Shown here piece after piece: positions 8,880-16,594 of a DNA stretch of 64,000 bases (its first letter is position 1; every line of letters begins with the position of its first letter). The position numbers were made by a program, and so were the translations under genes. The notes below the pieces were generated by a model. It had not been told where the DNA came from, made no database searches, and saw only the letters and a program-made list of their open reading frames with translations. The stretch lies in contig NZ_JAROAV010000033.1 of the NCBI RefSeq assembly GCF_029439465.1, positions 1 to 64,000 of the forward strand. The letters run 5' to 3'. The DNA comes from Luteipulveratus flavus (GTDB lineage: Bacteria; Actinomycetota; Actinomycetes; Actinomycetales; Dermatophilaceae).

Positions 8880-9740
8880 TCAGAAGGCGTACGCGAGGAG
8901 ATCGGCGAACAACGACTCCTCGTCCACCTCGTGCCCCTTGGCGCTGAACCATCGCGCGATGTTGCGACAGTCCCGGTGCAGGAAGTCCATCCCCTGCGGG
9001 TTGCCGACGACGTCCACGGCCTGCGGCAGGTCGATCACGACGAGTCGCTCACCCGCCGCCAGCACGTTGTACGCCGACAGGTCGCCGTGCGCGAACCCGG
9101 CTCGGACCAGTCCGATCATGGCCTCGCGCAGCTGCTCGAACCAGGTGCTGAGCAGGGCGGGGGTGGATCGGGCCTGGGCGAGCCGAGGCGCGCCCGTACC
9201 GTCCGGACCGGTCACGAACTCCATCAGGATCTCCGTCCCGTCCACCTGCACGGGGTAGGGCACCGGGATGCCCTGCGACCAGAAGCGGTTGAGCGCTTCC
9301 CACTCCGCCCACGCCCACTGACCGGCCGCGACGGCCCGGCCGTACTCCGTGCCCTTGGCCAGAGCCCGGGCGTCCCGGCTCCGGCGCGTGCGGCGGCCCT
9401 CCGTGTAGGAGGCGCTGCGGTGGAACGTGCGGTGGTCCTCGCCGCGGTACCGCTTGGCGGCCATGACGCAGGTACGACTGGTGTCGTTGGTGGAGGTGCG
9501 CTCGAGCAGGAAGACGTCGGCCTCCTTGCCGGTCTTCAGGACGCCGAGCTCGGTGTCCAGCGCCGAGTCGTCGGTGACGACCCAGTCCGGCCGTGGCTCG
9601 GGACCACGGCACAGGCGTTCGATGCTGGACCAGGTGGACCATCGCTGACCCTCACCAGGGTCCTCGACGGCGGTGAAGTCGAAAGTGAAGAAGGGGTCGA
9701 GCGCGACCTCAGAATCGCGCTCCGGGCTGGCAGATGACAC
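8880..9740 (-). CDS. RIO-type serine protein kinase
   Basis: This protein has the compact kinase fold of the RIO1-like family: GVLKTGKEADVFLLE as nucleotide loop (67-80), the catalytic-fold Lys in MAAKRYRG (Lys96), the catalytic loop HGDLSAYN (218-225) and the metal-binding VIDLPQAVD (235-243). These match RIO kinases rather than Hanks-type kinases. RIO kinases act in ribosome maturation in eukaryotes and archaea; the target in actinobacteria is not established. The start is uncertain. I use the GTG at 9740, giving 286 residues; in-frame starts at 9806 (GTG) and 9818 (ATG) also exist, and a better ribosome site sits on an out-of-frame ATG at 9801. Confidence 0.88.
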   Translation of the reverse strand: MSSASPERDSEVALDPFFTFDFTAVEDPGEGQRWSTWSSIERLCRGPEPRPDWVVTDDSALDTELGVLKTGKEADVFLLERTSTNDTSRTCVMAAKRYRGEDHRTFHRSASYTEGRRTRRSRDARALAKGTEYGRAVAAGQWAWAEWEALNRFWSQGIPVPYPVQVDGTEILMEFVTGPDGTGAPRLAQARSTPALLSTWFEQLREAMIGLVRAGFAHGDLSAYNVLAAGERLVVIDLPQAVDVVGNPQGMDFLHRDCRNIARWFSAKGHEVDEESLFADLLAYAF

Positions 9741-9801
9741 GGGTGCTCCGAACGAAGAGGTGGGACGGCTTGCAGGGCAGGCCGAGGACAGTCGTCGACA
9801 T
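9709..9801 (-). CDS. Possible 30-residue upstream ORF overlapping the RIO kinase start
   Basis: An ATG at 9801 preceded by GAGAGGAG at about 7 nt spacing opens a 30-codon frame ending in TGA at 9709-9711. Its frame differs from that of the kinase, and the kinase GTG at 9740 lies inside it. The peptide (MSTTVLGLPCKPSHLF and on) matches no family I recognise. It could be a translated leader coupling kinase expression, the remains of a frameshifted kinase N-terminus, or chance. Confidence 0.3.
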   Translation of the reverse strand: MSTTVLGLPCKPSHLFVRSTRVICQPGARF

Positions 9802-9888
9802 GTCACTTCTCCTCTCATCGGGGCGCCGTGCCGGCGCCGCAGGTGCGGGGTCAACTGTGCAGGGCCGGTACGGACCGCCGCAACGGGT

Positions 9889-10506
9889 TTATTCGGCGCG
9901 GGTCAGGACGCGCCAGCCCCAGGCGCGACCGGCGTGCAGCCACGGCGCCAGTGCTCGGGTCATCGCCGGCAGCAGCAGGTAGGTCATGACCGGCGTCAGC
10001 AGTGCGGTCAGGACCAGGACGCGCAGGGCGACCGGCCACGCCGCGATCAGATGACCGATGGTCACGGTCGCGAGCAGGTTCAGCGGGAAGAACGTCATCC
10101 AGATGACCAGCGCCTGCTTCCACCGGGGCGGAGCAGGCGGCGCCGCCGGTGAGAGCAGGGACGTCTCCGACGGCTCGTCGAACCAGCCCTCCACGCCCGT
10201 ACGACGCTCGGCGCGAGTGTGCTCGACCAGACCCTCCGCGGAGCGGAGCCACCACGACCGCTCGGCGGAGACCTCCCACCGGTGCAGGCTCTGCTCGTCG
10301 GCGAACCGGTAGAGCATGTGCCACTCGTCCGACCGATCGGTCGGACGCACCCAGCCGGAGCCCAGGAAGCCGGGGAACCGCTCGGCCATCGCCGTACCGG
10401 CGCGCACCCAGGCGACCATGGCGGTCTCGTCCTGGGCGCGCACCCGTCGGGTGATCGACACGGTCACGCTCGGCACGGCGGTCGGCGGGATCTGGGTAGT
10501 GGTCAT
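9889..10506 (-). CDS. ABM-domain (antibiotic biosynthesis monooxygenase-like) membrane protein
   Basis: The 205-residue product has an N-terminal ferredoxin-like ABM domain (SVTVSITRRVRAQDETAMVAW, then FPGFLGSGWVRP and EWHMLYRFADEQSLHRW). A Pro-rich linker leads to two C-terminal membrane segments, about 131-153 and 158-180. Proteins with this layout are common and uncharacterised in actinobacteria; no monooxygenase activity should be assumed. The ATG at 10506 (MTTTQIPP) was chosen over an ATG three codons upstream. The gene lies 78 bp downstream of metY on the same strand. Confidence 0.75.
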   Translation of the reverse strand: MTTTQIPPTAVPSVTVSITRRVRAQDETAMVAWVRAGTAMAERFPGFLGSGWVRPTDRSDEWHMLYRFADEQSLHRWEVSAERSWWLRSAEGLVEHTRAERRTGVEGWFDEPSETSLLSPAAPPAPPRWKQALVIWMTFFPLNLLATVTIGHLIAAWPVALRVLVLTALLTPVMTYLLLPAMTRALAPWLHAGRAWGWRVLTRAE

Positions 10507-10584
10507 CCCCACCATGGTGACCCGGGCCGTCAGGTGCCCCTGACCAACCGGGGCGTGGCCTTGCTCACCCCCGCCTGCCCGGGT

Positions 10585-11904
10585 TCAGCCCTTCGCGGCG
10601 GTGAAGCCCTGCTCCAGGTCGGCGAGGATGTCGTCGATGTGCTCCAGGCCCACCGACAGGCGAACCAGACCCGGGGTCACACCCGCGGCCAGCCGGTCCT
10701 CGTCGCCGCCCTGGCTGTGCGTGGTCGACGCCGGGTGGATCACCAGCGAGCGGACGTCGCCGATGTTGGCGACGTGGGAGTGCAGCGACAGCGCCTGGAC
10801 GAACCGCTGCCCCGCAGCCACGCCACCGCTGATCTCGAAGGCGAGCACGGCACCCGCGCCCTGCGGCACGTACTTCTGCGCCAGGTCGTAGTACTCGTTG
10901 TCCGGCAGGGACGCCCAGCGCACCGACTCGACCTGCTCGTGCGCCTGCAGGAACGCCGCCACCCGGTGGGCGTTCTGCAGATGACGCTCGACCCGCAGGC
11001 TGAGCGTCTCCAGGCCCTGGGCGATCAGGAACGCGTCGAAAGCCGAGGTCGCCGGTCCGAGGTCGCGCAGCAGCTGGACCCGCGCCTTGAGGATGTACGC
11101 GAGGTTGGCTCCCAGCTCGCTGTCGACGCCGAGGTCGCGGGCGTACACCAGACCCTGATAGCTCTCCTCGGGTGTGTTGAAGTTCGGGAAACGCGCGGGA
11201 TCCTTGCCGTAGTCGAAGGTGCCGCCGTCCACGATGACGCCGGCGATCGTCGTCCCGTGGCCACCGAGGTACTTGGTCGCGGAGTGCACCACGACGTCCG
11301 CTCCGCGCTCCAGCGGGCGCAGCAGGTACGGCGTCGCGACGGTGTTGTCGACGACCAGCGGCACTCCGATCTCGTGCGCGACCGCGGCGACCGCCTCGAT
11401 GTCCAGGATCTCGCTCTTGGGATTGGAGATCGTCTCCCCGAAGAACAGCTTGGTCCGCTCCTCCGCCGCTGCCCGCCACGACTCCGGGTCCCGTGCGTCG
11501 TCGACGAAGGTCACCCGGATGCCGAGCTTCGGCAGCGTGTACTTCAGCAGGTTGAAGGTCCCGCCGTACAGCGACGGGCTCGCGACGACGTGGTCGCCCG
11601 CCTCGGCGATGTTCAGGATCGCGATCGTCTCGGCGGCCTGCCCGGACGCGAGCAGGAGCGCGCCCACACCGCCCTCCAGGCTGGCGATCCGCTGCTCGAC
11701 CACGTCCTGGGTCGGGTTCATCAGCCGCGAGTAGATGTTGCCGAACTCCTTGAGCCCGAACAGGTTCGCGGCGTGCTCGGCGTCCCGGAAGACGTACGAC
11801 GTCGTCTGGTGGATCGGCAGCGCACGCGAACCGGTGGTCGGGTCGGGCGTCTGACCGGCGTGGATCTGGCGCGTCTCGAACGACCAGCTGGGCGTCTCGC
11901 TCAT
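10585..11904 (-). CDS. metY: O-acetylhomoserine sulfhydrylase (aminocarboxypropyltransferase)
   Basis: This 439-residue PLP enzyme of the Cys/Met metabolism family makes homocysteine from O-acetylhomoserine and sulfide. It begins with the MetY-type stretch WSFETRQIHAGQTPDP and has PIHQTTSYVF, the cofactor-binding LFFGETISNPKSEILD, and VHSATKYLGGHGT with the PLP-binding Lys near 211. The C-terminus (VRLSVGLEHIDDILADLEQG) is complete. It is placed 60 or so bases downstream of a SAM-IV riboswitch, so methionine/SAM sufficiency should switch it off. The start codon is preceded by GAGGAGCACCC. No metX is present in the window. Confidence 0.95.
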   Translation of the reverse strand: MSETPSWSFETRQIHAGQTPDPTTGSRALPIHQTTSYVFRDAEHAANLFGLKEFGNIYSRLMNPTQDVVEQRIASLEGGVGALLLASGQAAETIAILNIAEAGDHVVASPSLYGGTFNLLKYTLPKLGIRVTFVDDARDPESWRAAAEERTKLFFGETISNPKSEILDIEAVAAVAHEIGVPLVVDNTVATPYLLRPLERGADVVVHSATKYLGGHGTTIAGVIVDGGTFDYGKDPARFPNFNTPEESYQGLVYARDLGVDSELGANLAYILKARVQLLRDLGPATSAFDAFLIAQGLETLSLRVERHLQNAHRVAAFLQAHEQVESVRWASLPDNEYYDLAQKYVPQGAGAVLAFEISGGVAAGQRFVQALSLHSHVANIGDVRSLVIHPASTTHSQGGDEDRLAAGVTPGLVRLSVGLEHIDDILADLEQGFTAAKG

Positions 11905-11968
11905 GGGTGCTCCTCACACGTCGCACCACCGGCAGGCACGCGATGGTGCTGCGGAAGCAGAGGGTCTG

Positions 11969-12085
11969 CTGCCCGCGCTTGCCGCGGGCTCGGTGCCGAC
12001 GGCCGGGTCCTCACCCGGGGCACCCCACCGCGGTTGGAGGGTTGCCGCTCAGCCAGCCGGGGCTTGACGCTGAGACTCTTGACCT
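11969..12085 (-). promoter_or_regulatory. SAM-IV riboswitch upstream of metY
   Basis: Read on the minus strand, the metY leader contains the SAM-IV core in order: GGTCAAGAG, AGCGTCAAGCCCCGG, GCGGCAACCCTCC, ACCGCGG, TGGGGTGCCCCGGGTGA, the P1-closing GGACC, and the 3' pseudoknot part GCGGCAAGCGCGGG. This agrees with the SAM-IV class of Actinomycetales rather than with SAM-I, which has a different core and peripheral architecture. A short GCACCA/TGGTGC hairpin lies between the aptamer and the metY ribosome site (GAGGAG), suggesting control of translation initiation. A possible -10 (TATCGT, complement of 12092-12097) lies just upstream. Confidence 0.9.
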
Positions 12086-12148
12086 GCGGCGACGATAACG
12101 GCTCGATCCGCCGTCACGCATCACCGTTCCTTATGGTGAAACAAACCA

Positions 12149-13423
12149 TCAGAGCAGCTGCGACACGGCATGGATCAGCAGGCCGACCAGGCCACCGACG
12201 AGCGTGCCGTTGATGCGGATGAACTGCAGGTCGCGACCGACCTGGAGCTCGATGCGGCGGGACGCCTCGCGGCCGTCCCAGCGCGCGACCGTCTGCGAGA
12301 TGAGCGTGGAGATCTCTCGTCCGTACGCGCTCACGACGTAGCCGGCGACGTCGTGCAGCCGGCGGTCGACGGCCGACCGCAGCTGCTCGTCCCGGACCAG
12401 GCGCCGGCCGACGTCCTCGAGCAGGACGGCGAGCCGTCGGCGCAGCGGTCCCTCGGGGTCGGCGAGGGCCTCGACGACGGCGCGCTGGACCGAGCCCCAC
12501 ACGGACACGATGCCGGTGGAGACGCCGGGGTGGGTGAGGAACCGGCGCTTGAGCGCCTCGGCTCGCTCCTGGGTCTGCGGGTCGTGCTGCAGGTCGTGCG
12601 CCAGTCGCTTCAGCAGATCGTCCACCGCGTGCCGCGCCGGGTGCTGGGCGTTGTCGCGCACGTCGGCCAGCCAGCTCATCAGCTCGGCGTACAACCGGTC
12701 GATGACCGTGTCGTCCAGCCAGCGCGGCGACCACCAGGGCGCACGTGCTCCGATGATGGAGGCGATGGCGGCCTTGTTGTCACGGGCCCAGTCGTGGACC
12801 TGACGGATGCCGAGGTCGACCAGGCCGACGTGCGACCGGTCCTCCAGCACACCGTCCAGCAGGTGGCCGGCGAGCTCGCTGATCGGCTCCTCGGCCAGGC
12901 GTGGCAGCAGGAAGGAGTCCAGCAGGGTGCGGACCTCCTCGTCCTCGATCGAGGCGACCGCCCGGCCCAGTGCGGGCGCGGCCTCCTGGACGGCGCGGGC
13001 GGCGTGCTCCGGCTCGGAGAGCCAGCGCCCGACGCGCAGCGGGATCTGTGCCTGCTCGAGGCGCTCCTGCACGATCGCGGGGGTCAGGAAGTTCTCGGTG
13101 ACGAACTCCTCGAGGCTCTCCCCCAGCGCGTCCTTCTTGCGCGGGATGAGCGCCGTGTGCGGGATGGGGAGCCCGAGCGGGTGCCGGAACAGCGCCGTCA
13201 CGGCGAACCAGTCAGCGACGGCCCCGACCATGGCGGCCTCGGCCGCCGCGTTGACGTACGCCCAACCGCCGTGGCGGCCGTGGGTGAGGACGAACACGAC
13301 CGCGGCGAGGACCAGCAGCGAGGTCGCGACGATCCGCATGCGACGCAGGCCGGCGCGACGCGCCGCATCGGCCGGCCCCATGAAGGGGCCGGCCGATGCC
13401 GTGCTGGTGGACGGGCTGCTCAC
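12149..13423 (-). CDS. DUF445 family membrane protein
   Basis: The 424-residue product shows the DUF445 pattern: an N-terminal membrane segment (about 31-47), the conserved GAVADWFAVTALFRHPLGLPIPHTALIPRKKD-type block just after it, a long helical middle region (LLKRLAHDL, RRRLAVLLEDVGRRL), and a C-terminal membrane segment after LQFIRINGTLVGGLVGLL. The family is widespread (YjiN/YheB relatives) with no proven function. The ATG at 13423 is preceded by AGGAGCTGAG. It is probably a separate transcription unit from metY. Confidence 0.85.
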   Translation of the reverse strand: MSSPSTSTASAGPFMGPADAARRAGLRRMRIVATSLLVLAAVVFVLTHGRHGGWAYVNAAAEAAMVGAVADWFAVTALFRHPLGLPIPHTALIPRKKDALGESLEEFVTENFLTPAIVQERLEQAQIPLRVGRWLSEPEHAARAVQEAAPALGRAVASIEDEEVRTLLDSFLLPRLAEEPISELAGHLLDGVLEDRSHVGLVDLGIRQVHDWARDNKAAIASIIGARAPWWSPRWLDDTVIDRLYAELMSWLADVRDNAQHPARHAVDDLLKRLAHDLQHDPQTQERAEALKRRFLTHPGVSTGIVSVWGSVQRAVVEALADPEGPLRRRLAVLLEDVGRRLVRDEQLRSAVDRRLHDVAGYVVSAYGREISTLISQTVARWDGREASRRIELQVGRDLQFIRINGTLVGGLVGLLIHAVSQLL

Positions 13424-13452
13424 TCAGCTCCTCGAGATCGTGGTCCGACCGA

Positions 13453-14172
13453 TCAGGAAGCGGTCCAGGCCAGCTCCGCCTTGCCGCGAGACTCAGAGGC
13501 GAAGACCACGTTGTACTTGGTGTAGTCGGCGCCGGCGGGGGCCGCGAAGACCAGCAGACCACTGAGGCTGTCGCCGGCCTTCACAGTCGTGACATCGAGC
13601 TGCTGCGTCTTGGCAACCACCGTGCCGCTGACGTCCGGGTCGCACGGGTTCCCTTCTGGATCGAGAAGAGAGAAGTTGAGGTAAGACACCACGGCCGACC
13701 CTGCAGTCGCCTTGATGAGCGTCGGGAACTTCAGCACGACCATCCCATCACCGGGAAAGTAGTCGTCCGTGCTGGTCGAGTCGATCGTGGGCTTGCCCAC
13801 GATGACCTCCACCGAATCGTCCTTGCTGAATCCGATGCCTGAGGCAGCCTGCTTCGTGCCGATGGGCTTGGCCGGCGAGTCGCCGCGACGGTTGCTACTC
13901 AAAGTCGAGTTGCACTCGACACCAGAGGCCGGTCCCGACGAGTTCGGGGAGGGAGTGCTGGACGTAGGAGCGGGTGCGGGCGCCTGGCTGCTAGGGGCCT
14001 CGCTGCTCGGAGCGGCGGTCGGCGCGGGCGCCGACGACGTCGCGGCAGGAGCCTGGCTGGTCGGTGCCGCCGGCGGGGCCGCCGTCGGCGCCTCGTCCTG
14101 GCAGCCGGCAAGAGCAAGCGCTGCGAAAGCGGCCGGGATGACGGCAAGACGCAGACGACGGGTGGCGATCAT
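13453..14172 (-). CDS. Secreted lipoprotein with a Pro/Ala/Ser linker
   Basis: The 239-residue product begins with an Arg-rich n-region, a hydrophobic core and lipobox LALAGC (Cys24). A linker of about 60 residues made of P, A, S and T follows, then a compact domain (about 85-239) with two cysteines (GVECN, GNPCDPD) and a beta-rich pattern (VVLKFPTLIKATAGSAVVSYLNFSLLDPEG) resembling DUF4352-type immunoglobulin-like domains. That resemblance is by eye only. The protein should sit on the outer membrane face. GC content is slightly lower in the distal half than in neighbouring genes. Confidence 0.75.
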   Translation of the reverse strand: MIATRRLRLAVIPAAFAALALAGCQDEAPTAAPPAAPTSQAPAATSSAPAPTAAPSSEAPSSQAPAPAPTSSTPSPNSSGPASGVECNSTLSSNRRGDSPAKPIGTKQAASGIGFSKDDSVEVIVGKPTIDSTSTDDYFPGDGMVVLKFPTLIKATAGSAVVSYLNFSLLDPEGNPCDPDVSGTVVAKTQQLDVTTVKAGDSLSGLLVFAAPAGADYTKYNVVFASESRGKAELAWTAS

Positions 14173-14335
14173 GTTCTCCTCCAGTGATGTGTGGCAGCTC
14201 CCCGGCTGCCGCGGTCAGGCTAGCGCTACGACGTCAGTCGGCGTGGATAGGTTCCGACTCGGCGGCTCGGCCCGCCTGCAGAAGGACACGAGCGGCACTT
14301 TGAGCCGCCCGTATCCCTCTTGCGCACCGTTTCGT

Positions 14336-14620
14336 CTACCAGCAGATGCCCTTCCACCGACTGTAGATCGAGGCTGCGTAGGCACGCTTCGACTCAGCGA
14401 GCTTCAGCAGGCGAACACGCTCCGCCGAGGACGTGGCCCTGGCTGCCTGAGACTCATAGGATGCGGCTGCCTGGAGGGCCACCGCACGCTTCTTGGCCTC
14501 GTCGGCACAGTTCACCGAGACCGGCCCTGAGGCGTGAGCTGAAGGAGCCGCCAGAACTCCTCCGCCCACGAAGGCAGCGCCGATACCAACCATGGCTACC
14601 GCGGTGCGTAGTGATGACAT
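14336..14620 (-). CDS. Small secreted protein
   Basis: This 94-residue protein has a clear signal peptide (MSSLRTAVAMVGIGAAFVGG, ending near APSAHA-S) and a mature part of about 63 residues. That part has an Ala-rich helix (DEAKKRAVALQAAASY, SAERVRLLKLAESKRAYAASIYS) between two cysteines, NCADE and the terminal KGICW, which may form a disulfide. The start is the ATG at 14620 preceded by AGGGGG; upstream extension of the frame has no coding look. I do not recognise a family. The flanking 163 and 178 bp show no gene. Confidence 0.65.
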   Translation of the reverse strand: MSSLRTAVAMVGIGAAFVGGGVLAAPSAHASGPVSVNCADEAKKRAVALQAAASYESQAARATSSAERVRLLKLAESKRAYAASIYSRWKGICW

Positions 14621-14798
14621 AGGTCCCCCTAGATCGCATGTGTGCTCCGAGCCCGTTGCGCGAAGCAACCGGAAGGTACCACTCGCCACGTACGTGTATG
14701 CCGTGGGATCTCTCCCGGACTTCGCGAGGGAAGCGATCAAGGTCGCTGGCTCAGGTCGCGATGCTGTCGGCACCGATGCGCGCTCGCCGGACCGCAGG

Positions 14799-15332
14799 TC
14801 AGGTCCGGACCACCCAGATGTCGCCGCTCTCGCCGGGCCGGTCGGCCTTGACGAACTCGCGGGTGCCCTCGGAGACCCCGATCCCCTGCTTGCCCGCCGA
14901 CTCGGCGATGGCGTCGGCCACCCGGTCCCACACCTGGGCGCCCTGGGGGAAGCCCATCTCCCAGGACATCTCCTCGACGCCGATCACCGTACGGTCCGCG
15001 CGCAGATGGGCCCGGACCCGTGGCCGCGACCCGTCGATCTCCACCACGACCGCCGCGGCCTCGGGCGAGACGGCCGTGACGCGGTCGTCGGCCCCGGCGA
15101 CGTGCGCGATGAGCTCGCCCGCACGTACCGGGTCGGCGTGCAGGGTGAGGGTCCGGCCCATCATCGTCAGATGCTTGGCCGCGGGTCCGGCGGTCACCTT
15201 CCGTCCGAGGCCGCCCTCCAGCGCACGGTCACGGACCTGGTCGTGGGCCCGGCCGACCCGGCCCTTCACGAAGAACCAGACGACGGAGATGACGACGATC
15301 GCGACGAGCACGAGCCCGGCCTTGGCGAACAC
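14799..15332 (-). CDS. Single-pass membrane protein of unknown function
   Basis: The 177-residue product has one N-terminal membrane anchor (AGLVLVAIVVISVVWFFV), a short basic stretch, and a soluble domain with alternating beta strands (LTLHADPVRAGELIAHV, AAAVVVEIDGSRPRVRAHL). It starts with a GTG at 15332 after AAAGGA. It lies 42 bp downstream of the McrC-like gene on the same strand, so it may belong to that transcription unit, though nothing in the sequence ties it to restriction. I recognise no family. Confidence 0.65.
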   Translation of the reverse strand: MFAKAGLVLVAIVVISVVWFFVKGRVGRAHDQVRDRALEGGLGRKVTAGPAAKHLTMMGRTLTLHADPVRAGELIAHVAGADDRVTAVSPEAAAVVVEIDGSRPRVRAHLRADRTVIGVEEMSWEMGFPQGAQVWDRVADAIAESAGKQGIGVSEGTREFVKADRPGESGDIWVVRT

Positions 15333-15374
15333 TCGAGGTCCTTTCCTGGGGGCGGATGAGGTCGTACCAGCGGC

Positions 15375-16583
15375 TCAGCGCAGCGGCGCGAGGGCGCCCA
15401 CCGAGACCGCGCGGACCAGCTCGGCCAGGGTGTCGAGCGAACCGGCCAGCCGCGCCGGCGGCACGCTCAGGCGCAGCGGCACGCTGATCAGCCGGGTGCC
15501 GATGCTGCGGACCACCATCTCCGGCGCCGGCGGCTCGTCCGCCTGGGCGTACACCAGCATGCCCGCGCCGAGGCCGAGCGCCGAGGCGTAGGTGAGCAGC
15601 GGGAAGTAGTCGGTGCTCGGCCCGGAGGAGGTGGAGCCGAGGTGGTAGACGACGTCGCCGACGAGGACCGCCTGCGGACCGCGGCGCAGCAGCATGTCCG
15701 GGGTGAACTGCAGCTGGTCGTGCACGTCCAGGCTGTGCTCGGGCTGCTCGTCGACGGCGATCTCGGGCCACAGCCGCTGGCTCAGCTCCTCGGTGACCCA
15801 GCGGCGGAACAGGTCGTCCATGTCGACCAGGAAGGTGTGCGCGCTCTGGTCGCCCTCCATGTGCCGGATCGCGACGCCGTCCAGGGCCATCCGGGCGAGG
15901 TCCATCGCCGAGCCGTAGTGCTCGTTCAACCGGGTGATCGGGATCTTGTCCCGATGAGCGCGCGCGTCGGTGTCGTCCACCCCGTCGAACCGCGACAGCA
16001 GGCGCAGGCCGTCGCGGCGCACCACCGGCGGCAGGGTGGGCCAGGTGAGGACCTGACGTACCGCGCAGCGCAGCAGCTTGTTCTCGGGGATGTTGGCGGT
16101 GAAGTCGTCGTACCGGCAGGGCGGCTCGGCGATCTGCCACGGACGGGTCGCGAGCTTCTCGACCAGCAGCCGGCCGCGGATCAGGTTGAGGTCCTCCTCC
16201 ACGGTGACGTACCCGTGCAGCAGGCCACGTCGGGTCGCCTCGTCGATCGAGCGCAGCACGAAGGCGGCGACGCCGTCGACGAGGTCACCGTCGGAGGACC
16301 AGCCGACCTGGTCGCTGCCCCAGCCCTCCCCCGGGATGCCGGCAGAGAACATGGTGAAGAGGTTCTCCATCGGCGCGGACGGCCGGATCCGTACCGTCAG
16401 ACCGGGCACCGAGATGGCACCGACCCACGAACCGGTGACCAGGACCACGCGGTCCGGGTCGGCCGTGGCCCGGATGTCGACACGGCCCTGGGAGACCGAC
16501 ATCAGGGACTTGCGGGCCTCACGGGGCAGTCGTACCGGAAGCGACTCGCTGTGCTCGGCGAGGTCAACGTCCATGACGTCCAT
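15375..16583 (-). CDS. McrC-like protein (5-methylcytosine restriction system), probable altered nuclease site
   Basis: This 402-residue protein follows the McrB-like gene by 11 nt and matches the McrC family: an N-terminal beta domain (VRIRPSAPMENLFTMFSAG), the central DLNLIRGRLL / DDFTANIPENKLLRCA blocks, and a C-terminal PD-(D/E)xK-type nuclease region. The nuclease site reads FTPDMLL (Asp near 292), then AVLVGDVVYHLG (about 303-314) and STDYFPLLTYASAL. Where canonical McrC has D-x-K-Y-K, this protein has D-V-V-Y-H, so the catalytic lysine is absent at its usual place. Whether cleavage is lost cannot be read from sequence. In McrBC, McrC binds the McrB ring and stimulates its GTPase. Confidence 0.85.
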   Translation of the reverse strand: MDVMDVDLAEHSESLPVRLPREARKSLMSVSQGRVDIRATADPDRVVLVTGSWVGAISVPGLTVRIRPSAPMENLFTMFSAGIPGEGWGSDQVGWSSDGDLVDGVAAFVLRSIDEATRRGLLHGYVTVEEDLNLIRGRLLVEKLATRPWQIAEPPCRYDDFTANIPENKLLRCAVRQVLTWPTLPPVVRRDGLRLLSRFDGVDDTDARAHRDKIPITRLNEHYGSAMDLARMALDGVAIRHMEGDQSAHTFLVDMDDLFRRWVTEELSQRLWPEIAVDEQPEHSLDVHDQLQFTPDMLLRRGPQAVLVGDVVYHLGSTSSGPSTDYFPLLTYASALGLGAGMLVYAQADEPPAPEMVVRSIGTRLISVPLRLSVPPARLAGSLDTLAELVRAVSVGALAPLR

Positions 16584-16594
16584 CGCGCAGCCGA

